A stretch of 64,000 nucleotides of DNA from Competibacter_A sp002352125. Lineage in GTDB: Bacteria > Pseudomonadota > Gammaproteobacteria > Competibacterales > Competibacteraceae. Under the pieces are notes generated by a model that worked only from the letters and a program-made list of their open reading frames with translations, did not search any database and had not been told where the DNA came from. The translations under genes and the position numbers were made by a program. Below are positions 54,921 to 61,514 of this stretch, in pieces. The number at the start of each line of letters is the position of its first letter. The stretch's first letter is position 1. Where the stretch lies: assembly GCA_035441325.1 (NCBI GenBank), contig DAOROA010000002.1, positions 49,980-113,979 of the forward strand, given 5' to 3'.

Positions 54921-55667
54921 TCAGGCCATGTACATTCCGCCGTTGACGTGCAAAGTCTCGCCCGTGATATAGGCCGCCTCTGGCGACACCAAAAACGCCA
55001 CGGCGTTGGCGATGTCTTGCGGTTCGCCCAGCCGTTGCAGTGGGATCGTTCCGATCAGCGCATCGCGCTGCGTTGCCGGCAACGCCCGAGTCATGTCGGT
55101 GTCGATGGCTCCGGGCGCCACGGCGTTGACGGTGATGTTGCGCGAGCCCACCTCGCGCGCCAGCGATTTGGTGAAACCGATGATGCCAGCCTTGGCCGCA
55201 GCGTAGTTAGCCTGGCCGGGATTGCCGGTGGCGCCCACCACTGAAGTGATGTTGACGATGCGCCCGCGCTGGATTTTCATCATGCCCCGCAATACCGCCT
55301 TGCTCAGCCGGTAAACCGAGGACAAATTGGTATCGAGGATCGTGACCCACTCCTCTTCCTTCATCCGCAGCAACAGGTTGTCGCGGGCGATGCCGGCGTT
55401 GTTGACCAAAATGGTCGGCGCTCCAAATTCCTGGGTCGTCGCCTTGATCGCCGCATCAACGGATGCGGAATCGGTTACGTTCAACCACAGACCACGACCC
55501 TTGATTCCGAGATCGTGCAAGTCCCGACCAATCGCTTCCGCGCCGGCATCAGTCGTCGCGGTACCAACCACGACCGCGCCCCGCCGTCCCAATTCGCGAG
55601 CGATAGCTTGACCGATACCGCGGCTGGCTCCAGTGACTAAAGCGATTTCGCCATCTAGCGTCGTCAT
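54921..55667 (-). CDS. fabG: 3-oxoacyl-[acyl-carrier-protein] reductase
   Basis: FabG reduces 3-ketoacyl-ACP with NADPH. The 248-residue SDR has ALVTGASRGIG, ILVNNAG, S142, Y155 and K159 (in NYAAAKAG), and the family end GETLHVNGGMYM. The start at 55667 gives the standard length and has AAGGGGA upstream. It follows fabH after 20 bases with no fabD in between. Confidence 0.97.
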   Translation of the reverse strand: MTTLDGEIALVTGASRGIGQAIARELGRRGAVVVGTATTDAGAEAIGRDLHDLGIKGRGLWLNVTDSASVDAAIKATTQEFGAPTILVNNAGIARDNLLLRMKEEEWVTILDTNLSSVYRLSKAVLRGMMKIQRGRIVNITSVVGATGNPGQANYAAAKAGIIGFTKSLAREVGSRNITVNAVAPGAIDTDMTRALPATQRDALIGTIPLQRLGEPQDIANAVAFLVSPEAAYITGETLHVNGGMYMA

Positions 55668-55687
55668 CGTGAGAATCCCCTTCGCGC

Positions 55688-56656
55688 TCAATATTTCAGC
55701 AATACCGCGCCCCAGGTGAAACCACCGCCGAAGCCTTCCAGCAACAAGGTATCGCCCCGTCGGATGCGACCGTCGCGCACCGCCACGTCTAAGGCCAGCG
55801 GCACCGACGCCGCCGAAGTGTTGCCGTGCAAGCGCACGCAATCCACCATCCGTTCTTCCGGCAAGCCGAGCCGTTTGGCGGTAGCGGCCAAAATCCGGCG
55901 GTTGGCCTGATGGGGGATCAGCCAGTCCACATCGGCGACAGTCATGCCGTTGGCGGCTAAAATCTGCTCGGCGATTTCTTTGAGGGTCGTAACCGCTACC
56001 TTGAACACTTCGCTGCCTCGCATCTCCACGAACGCAGCGTTCTCTCGGGTTTGATCGTAGCCGCTGGACACGCCAGCCGGCACCCACAGCAGCTCCTTGT
56101 AGCGTCCGTCGGCGTGCAGGCGGCTGTCGATGATGCCCGGTTCGTCCGCTGCTTCCAGCACTATCGCGCCGGCACCGTCGCCGAACAGGATACAGGTACC
56201 GCGATCCTGCCAGTTGATGATGCGGGTGAAGGTATCCGCCCCCACCACCAGCGCCCGGCGGGCCGCGCCGGTACGAATGAAGCGGTCGGCAATGTCGGTC
56301 GCATAGACGAAACCGGTGCAGACCGCCTGCACGTCGAATGCGGCGCCGCCGTGGCAGCCTAGCCGGTGCTGCAACTGGGTGGCGACGCTGGGGAATACGT
56401 GGTCGGGCGTGGTGGTGCCCAGCACGATCAAATCGATGCTGCGCGGATCGATATCCGCAGACTCCAAAGCGCGGCGGGATGCCTGCTCGGCTAAATCGCA
56501 AGTGGTCTGGCCGGGTGCGGCCACATGGCGCTCTTCGACGCCGGTGCGTTCGACGATCCACTCTGCCGTGGTCTCGATCATCTGTTCGAGATCGGTGTTG
56601 GTCAGCACTTTCTCCGGCAGATAGCCGCCAGTTCCAACGATTCGGGCATAGTTCAA
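55688..56656 (-). CDS. fabH: 3-oxoacyl-[acyl-carrier-protein] synthase III
   Basis: FabH starts fatty acid synthesis by condensing acetyl-CoA with malonyl-ACP. The 322-residue protein has the catalytic triad Cys in FDVQAVCTGFVYA (C113), His in DWLIPHQANRR and Asn in LHGNTSAAS. The start overlaps plsX by 4 nt. Confidence 0.97.
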   Translation of the reverse strand: MNYARIVGTGGYLPEKVLTNTDLEQMIETTAEWIVERTGVEERHVAAPGQTTCDLAEQASRRALESADIDPRSIDLIVLGTTTPDHVFPSVATQLQHRLGCHGGAAFDVQAVCTGFVYATDIADRFIRTGAARRALVVGADTFTRIINWQDRGTCILFGDGAGAIVLEAADEPGIIDSRLHADGRYKELLWVPAGVSSGYDQTRENAAFVEMRGSEVFKVAVTTLKEIAEQILAANGMTVADVDWLIPHQANRRILAATAKRLGLPEERMVDCVRLHGNTSAASVPLALDVAVRDGRIRRGDTLLLEGFGGGFTWGAVLLKY

Positions 56657-57681
56657 AGGGCTTGCCTCTCGGCGTGAAGAGCGGCTAGATGAGCATCGAT
56701 GCGCCTCGGCACCTCCTGCTCCACTTCCAGTATCGCTACCTGAATGGCGTTGGCGAATGCCAAGTCGTCGGCACCGCCGTGACTTTTGACGACGATCCCC
56801 TGCAAGCCGAGCAAACTGGCGCCGTTGTAGCGACGGGGATCGATTTTGCGGCGAAAGGCGCGCAAAACCGGTAGTGCAATCAATCCGGCCAAGCGGGTCA
56901 ACGCGTTCCGCTTGAATTCCTGAACCATGTAATGGCGAACCAGCTTGGCCACGCCCTCGCTGCTCTTGAGCGCGACGTTGCCAACGAAACCGTCGCAGAC
57001 CACCACGTCCACGTCGTCCAAGTAAATGCCATCGCCCTCCACGAAACCGATGTAGTGGAGATCGCTGGCGGCCAACAATCGGGCGGCTTCCTTGACCTGT
57101 TCGTTGCCTTTGATATCTTCCTCGCCGATGTTCAGCAGGCCAACTCGGGGGCGTTCGATACCGTTGACGGTGGCCAACACCGAACCCATGACCGCAAACT
57201 GCAACAGGTGCTCGGCTTTGCTATCCACGTTGGCGCCCAGATCCAGTACGCGGGTATGGCCGCGCACGGTCGGTAGCGTAGTGCAGATGGCCGGACGGTC
57301 GATACCGAGCGAGGTTTTAAGCACGAAGCGGGCGGTGGCCATCAACGCGCCGGTGTTGCCGGCGCTGACGCAGGCATCTGCCTCGCCCTGCCTGACCAAA
57401 TTGATCGCCACCCGCATCGAGGAGTCTTTTTTGACCCGTAACGCCTGCGCCGGAGATTCGTCCATGCTCACCAGTTGCGAGGCGTGACGAACGACGATCC
57501 GGGGGTGACCCTTGGCCTTGAATTCGGCAAGTCGAGCCAACAAAACATCTTCCTGGCCGACCAAGATAAGACGCAGCGCATCGCCGGCGGTTTTCAGCAC
57601 GCGCAAGGCGGCGGGTACGACCACGTCGGGACCAACATCGCCACCCATCCCGTCTAAGGCGATGGTGAGAGGTCTTGTCAT
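56653..57681 (-). CDS. plsX: Phosphate acyltransferase PlsX
   Basis: PlsX makes acyl-phosphate from acyl-ACP for phospholipid synthesis. The 342-residue protein begins LTIALDGMGGDVGPDVVVPA and contains ACVSAGNTGALMATARFVL, LLNIGEEDIKGNE and YIGFVEGDGIYLDDVDVVV, all diagnostic. It lies between rpmF and fabH as in other gammaproteobacteria and overlaps fabH by 4 nt. Confidence 0.97.
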   Translation of the reverse strand: MTRPLTIALDGMGGDVGPDVVVPAALRVLKTAGDALRLILVGQEDVLLARLAEFKAKGHPRIVVRHASQLVSMDESPAQALRVKKDSSMRVAINLVRQGEADACVSAGNTGALMATARFVLKTSLGIDRPAICTTLPTVRGHTRVLDLGANVDSKAEHLLQFAVMGSVLATVNGIERPRVGLLNIGEEDIKGNEQVKEAARLLAASDLHYIGFVEGDGIYLDDVDVVVCDGFVGNVALKSSEGVAKLVRHYMVQEFKRNALTRLAGLIALPVLRAFRRKIDPRRYNGASLLGLQGIVVKSHGGADDLAFANAIQVAILEVEQEVPRRIDAHLAALHAERQAL

Positions 57682-57747
57682 GAGGGCAAACGGATCATCG
57701 GTCGATCGGGGCGGTGGGATGGACTAAAGCGCAATAGCGCGCGGCAG

Positions 57748-57942
57748 TTATTCTTCGCTCTCGCTCGCCGCTGGCTCGCTAACGATCTTGCGGCCGCGAT
57801 AGAAACCGTTCGGGGTAACGTGATGTCGGCGGTGCAATTCGCCCGAGGTGCGATCCACCGAGAGCGTAGCGGAGGTCAGGGCATCGTGGGCGCGGCGCAT
57901 ACCGCGCTTGGAGGGACTTTTACGGCTTTTCTGAACAGCCAT
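57748..57942 (-). CDS. rpmF: 50S ribosomal protein L32
   Basis: A 64-residue protein beginning MAVQKSRKSPSKRGMRRAHD, with HHVTPNGFYRGRKIV. It is the zinc-free form, as in enterobacteria. An acidic tail EPAASESEE extends it slightly. It is 3 bases after yceD, the classic pair. Confidence 0.97.
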   Translation of the reverse strand: MAVQKSRKSPSKRGMRRAHDALTSATLSVDRTSGELHRRHHVTPNGFYRGRKIVSEPAASESEE

Positions 57943-57945
57943 GAA

Positions 57946-58476
57946 TCAATTGCTCCTTTTCGAATCCGGTAACAGGGACGCCAACACCGCGAAAGGTTGG
58001 CGACGTTCCGCTTCCGGCGTTGTCGTGCCGGGCGCTGCGTAGCCGTTGGCCTCGCATTCCCGAAGGTTCTCGTGACGAGGAATTTGCGGCAAGGCCAACA
58101 ACAGTTCGTCTTCCACCAAGCTGGCGACAGCGATGCCGCTTTCCGGCACCAGCAGCGGCTCGTACTCACCGGGCAACCGATCAGCTTCCGCCTCGACCCG
58201 GATCAGACCCAAGCTCACCGTCACGTCCAAGGGCAACTGCAGCGGCCCCAAACAGCGCTGGCAAACCAGCTCAATCTCGGTCCGCAACTTGCCTTTGACA
58301 AAGTGCACGCCCTGGTCGTCGAGTCCCGCCATCAGCGATACGGTCACTTTACCGTCGGCGCGGTTCAACGCCGCCAGCCGCAACATCGCCGCCAACATCA
58401 ACTCGCCCTCTAACCGACCGCTTTCGGCGGCCAGATGCCAGAGATTGATTTTGTTGGGGAACTGTGGGACCCACAT
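57946..58476 (-). CDS. yceD: YceD/DUF177 large-ribosomal-subunit accumulation protein
   Basis: A 176-residue DUF177 protein, linked to 23S rRNA accumulation and usually cotranscribed with rpmF. The family core includes ELVCQRCLGPLQLPLDVTVS and the acidic LVEDELLLALPQIPRHE. The Cys pair CQRC is present; the second pair expected in many members is reduced to a single Cys (ECEANG). ATG at 58476 is preferred over an upstream TTG at 58515. It is divergent from maf. Confidence 0.88.
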   Translation of the reverse strand: MWVPQFPNKINLWHLAAESGRLEGELMLAAMLRLAALNRADGKVTVSLMAGLDDQGVHFVKGKLRTEIELVCQRCLGPLQLPLDVTVSLGLIRVEAEADRLPGEYEPLLVPESGIAVASLVEDELLLALPQIPRHENLRECEANGYAAPGTTTPEAERRQPFAVLASLLPDSKRSN

Positions 58477-58572
58477 AAGACGCGGAATGATATAAGCCCG
58501 CCGGATTTCTGTCAAAATATACCCAGATTCCGCACGACCGATAAACCTCTTTCCAACCGTTGAACCGACACT

Positions 58573-59172
58573 ATGCCCGCGACCCTACCCGATGGCCGTC
58601 TTTTGATCCTGGCTTCCAGCTCGCCCTTCCGTCGTGATCTGCTGATGCGGCTGGGGCTACCGTTCGCCGTACACGCCCCCGATACCGAGGAAACCCGTTT
58701 GCCCGGCGAAGCGGCGCAGGCTCTCGTGGCGCGGCTGGCGGAACAGAAAGCCCGCGCCGTCGCTCGCCGCGAATCGGCGGCATTGATCATCGGCTCGGAT
58801 CAAGCGGCGGTGCTGGACGGCGAGATCATCGGCAAACCCGGCAATCACGCACGAGCGACGGCCCAACTACAAAATGCATCGGGTCGAACCGCGACCTTTT
58901 ATACCGGGTTGTGCCTGCTCGACGGCGCTAGTGGCCGACGGCAGATCGCGGTGGAACCGTTTCAGGTGACTTTTCGGACGTTGACGCCAGCCCAGATCGA
59001 AAGTTACCTGCGCCGCGAGCAACCGTACCATTGCGCTGGCAGCTTCAAATCAGAAGGATTGGGTATTGCGCTGTTCGAGCGGATGGAGGGCGACGATCCG
59101 AGCAGCTTGATCGGCCTTCCGCTGATCCGGCTCACCCGGATGCTGGAAACAGCGGGCGTAACGGTGCTGTAA
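58573..59172 (+). CDS. Maf/YceF-type nucleotide pyrophosphatase
   Basis: A 199-residue Maf protein that hydrolyses non-canonical nucleotides; the YceF subgroup prefers m7GTP. Motifs are LILASSSPFRRDLL, the catalytic IIGSDQAAVLDG and GKPGNHARATAQL. The C-terminal AGSFKSEGLGIALFERMEGD is YceF-like. It lies between yceD and sppA as in enterobacteria. It is read opposite to its neighbours. Confidence 0.92.
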   Translation: MPATLPDGRLLILASSSPFRRDLLMRLGLPFAVHAPDTEETRLPGEAAQALVARLAEQKARAVARRESAALIIGSDQAAVLDGEIIGKPGNHARATAQLQNASGRTATFYTGLCLLDGASGRRQIAVEPFQVTFRTLTPAQIESYLRREQPYHCAGSFKSEGLGIALFERMEGDDPSSLIGLPLIRLTRMLETAGVTVL

Positions 59173-59232
59173 GCGACACCTAAACCAATTCGGTCCCTTC
59201 GTACAGTTGATCAACCAATACCCCTGTTCCGA

Positions 59233-60198
59233 TTACCGCCATTGCGCCGTTCCGTCCCAGCCCAGTAATTTCACGAGCATTGCGCTGGCTTCGGTTCCAT
59301 CGAACAATCGATCCAACCACCGAGTGCGCTTAGTGTAGTCGACCACGGTTTTCTCGCCGATCACTTCCTCGGCCACGTAGCGGCTGCTGCCCAACGCATC
59401 GACCAAACCCAGCCCGACGCTCTGCTCGCCGGTCCACATCAGACCGCTGAACACCGCGGGATCGTCTTTTAATCGCTCGCCCCGACCTTGTTTGACCGCC
59501 GCGATGAACTGTTGGTGAATGGCGTCTAGCATCCCTTGCAAATGTTTGACCTCCTCCGGATCGGCCGGCTTGAAGGGATCGAGAAAATCCTTGTTGGTCC
59601 CCGCCGTGTAGGCTCGCCGTTCGATACCCAATTTGGCGATGGCATCGGTAAAACCAAAGCTGTCCATTCTCACCCCGATGGAGCCAACGATGCTGGCTTT
59701 ATTGGCATAAATGTTCTGCGCCGCCGCCGCGATGTAATAGCCGCCCGAAGCGCACACGTCACTCGCCACCGCATGAACCGGAATTTTTGGATATTGCTGG
59801 CGCAGTTTTCGAATTTCGTCATAAATTTCGCCAGCCTGCACCGGACTGCCGCCAGGGCTGTTGATCTCTACCACTACCCCGATGGTGTTTTTGTCCTTGA
59901 AGGCCTTGCGCAACGCTTCGATGACGTTTTTCGCGCTAGCTTCGGTGCTGCCGGAAATCAAGCCATCCACTCGAACCAACGCCGTGTGCCGCTTGACGCT
60001 GCCGGCGGTATCCAGATTTTCCGGCCAGGCGAGCACCAGCAACCCCACCAAATAAGCAAAAAACAGCAGCTTGAAAAATATTCCCCAGCGGCGTGCCCGC
60101 CGCTGTTCGGTGACGGCAGCAAAAGCCAGCTTGGTCAGGACATCGCGCGCCCAACGCTCGTCGCCGGAAAAATTCGAACTCGAATTGGATTCGTTCAT
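59233..60198 (-). CDS. sppA: Signal peptide peptidase SppA, S49 family
   Basis: A 321-residue inner-membrane protease that degrades cleaved signal peptides. One membrane helix (GIFFKLLFFAYLVGLLVLAW) is followed by a single S49 domain. The nucleophile is S151 in CASGGYYIAAAA and the lysine base is K203 in YTAGTNKDFLDPF. It is the short, single-domain form. Its start is 2 bases after the rluC stop. Confidence 0.93.
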   Translation of the reverse strand: MNESNSSSNFSGDERWARDVLTKLAFAAVTEQRRARRWGIFFKLLFFAYLVGLLVLAWPENLDTAGSVKRHTALVRVDGLISGSTEASAKNVIEALRKAFKDKNTIGVVVEINSPGGSPVQAGEIYDEIRKLRQQYPKIPVHAVASDVCASGGYYIAAAAQNIYANKASIVGSIGVRMDSFGFTDAIAKLGIERRAYTAGTNKDFLDPFKPADPEEVKHLQGMLDAIHQQFIAAVKQGRGERLKDDPAVFSGLMWTGEQSVGLGLVDALGSSRYVAEEVIGEKTVVDYTKRTRWLDRLFDGTEASAMLVKLLGWDGTAQWR

Positions 60199-60200
60199 TT

Positions 60201-61181
60201 TTACCTCGTTCGACCATCGTGCCGATTCTTCGAACCAAGCTCGGCCAGCACCGCTTTCAGTTCGGCATCCAGCGGGGCGCTGACCGCGATTTCTCGGCCA
60301 CCCAACGGCAATATCAAACTATGCGCGTGCAAGAACAGCCGGTGCAGGCCATGCTGTTCGGCCACGATCCGATTGAAGGCGGGATCGCCATATTTTTTAT
60401 CTCCAGCGAGAGGATGACCGATGTGAGCGGCATGTACGCGAATCTGATGGGTGCGACCGGTGGCGATACTCGCCTCTAGCAACGAAGCCAGCTTGAACAG
60501 GTTGACCGGGCGAAATCGCGTCAGGGCCGACTTGCCATCGTCGGTCACCTCGACCATCCGCTCGCCGCCGCGCAACACGTTGCGGCGCAGCGGCAGGTTC
60601 ACCTCGCGCGGCCCGTGGTTCCAGTAGCCGCGCACCAACGCCAGATACCGCTTTTCCATCCGGCCGGTTCGCAAGGCATTCTGAATCAGCCGCAGCGATT
60701 CTGGAGTCCGGGCCAACACCAGACAACCGCTGGTTTCGCGATCCAGCCGGTGCGCCAATTCCAGAAACGGCTCTCTCGATCTCAGCGCCCGCAATAGTTC
60801 GATCACGCCAAAATCGATCCCGCTACCCTTATGCACTGCCAACCCGGCCGGCTTGTCGAGCACCAAGCAATCCCGATCCTCGTACAGCACGGCTTCTCGC
60901 AGCCGCTCCGCCAACTCCTGCGGCACGCGGGGCGGCCGTTCCTCCCGCTCCGCCAGCCGCACGGGCGGAATGCGCAACACATCGCCGGTTTGTAGTCGGC
61001 GGTCTGGTTGGACCCGCCCTCCGTTCAATCGCACCTCGCCTTTGCGCAAAATACGATAAATCAGGCTCTTGGGTGTTCCCTTGAGTTCGCGCAACAGAAA
61101 ATTGTCGACGCGCTGCCCGGCGTGTTCCGGTGCGATTTCCAGATGGCGCACCCCGCCGGAGGACGTGGAAACAGGCATCAT
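60201..61181 (-). CDS. rluC: 23S rRNA pseudouridine synthase RluC
   Basis: RluC modifies 23S rRNA at positions 955, 2504 and 2580 in E. coli numbering. The 326-residue protein has an S4 domain (GQRVDNFLLRELKGTPKSLI) and the catalytic aspartate in LAHRLDRETSGCLVLA. The KRYLALVRG and TGRTHQIRVHAAHIGHP motifs are present. It is divergent from rne, the same arrangement as in E. coli. The start at 61181 abuts the -35 box of the rne promoter. A start one codon later is also possible. Confidence 0.95.
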   Translation of the reverse strand: MMPVSTSSGGVRHLEIAPEHAGQRVDNFLLRELKGTPKSLIYRILRKGEVRLNGGRVQPDRRLQTGDVLRIPPVRLAEREERPPRVPQELAERLREAVLYEDRDCLVLDKPAGLAVHKGSGIDFGVIELLRALRSREPFLELAHRLDRETSGCLVLARTPESLRLIQNALRTGRMEKRYLALVRGYWNHGPREVNLPLRRNVLRGGERMVEVTDDGKSALTRFRPVNLFKLASLLEASIATGRTHQIRVHAAHIGHPLAGDKKYGDPAFNRIVAEQHGLHRLFLHAHSLILPLGGREIAVSAPLDAELKAVLAELGSKNRHDGRTR

Positions 61182-61210
61182 TTGAAGCGTATCAATTGGG
61201 CTGTTATAGT
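61182..61210 (+). promoter_or_regulatory. Candidate rne promoter
   Basis: TTGAAG (61182-61187) and TATAGT (61205-61210) are exactly 17 bases apart. A start near 61217 would give a leader of about 300 nt before rne, similar to the long autoregulated leader known in E. coli. Confidence 0.6.
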
Positions 61211-61514
61211 TCGAAGATGTTGTCGCCGATTGGCCCGAGAGGCCGGCGAAACTGGATGAATACACTATCGGTTTTCGCACTCGCACGCCAGTTGTCTGGC
61301 GGGTGAGGTTCGTTCGACGGGTTTATTCGCCGCTCAACCCCTATCTTCATAGAGCGGCTCTTGACCGCGCTCCCAGCCGACTGGTCACAATTCCGCGGCG
61401 TATTCGGGCCAACCCATAACAGACCGTTCAATTCACGGGTTACCCGCGATCCAGATACGCCCCGGCGACAACCGCGTCACCGTTCGGTGATGGTCGAGCG
61501 CAGGGAATTTAGCC
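61211..61514 (+). promoter_or_regulatory. Probable structured rne 5' untranslated region
   Basis: About 300 bases without a gene. A two-part stem-loop lies at 61223-61249 (TCGCCG/CGGCGA outside, GCC/GGC inside). A 7-bp stem GCCGCTC/GAGCGGC lies at 61329-61358 with a 16-base loop. A weaker TGACC/GGTCA stem follows at 61362-61387. RNase E controls its own mRNA through leader hairpins in E. coli; the same is inferred here. Confidence 0.5.

Noticed and set aside
55668..56561. A reading frame in the fabG frame that stays open for about 298 codons upstream through fabH, suggesting a larger fusion protein.
   Set aside because: The translation there is Arg- and Gly-rich with no domain, while fabH in the other frame is intact and fabG has a normal start and length at 55667.
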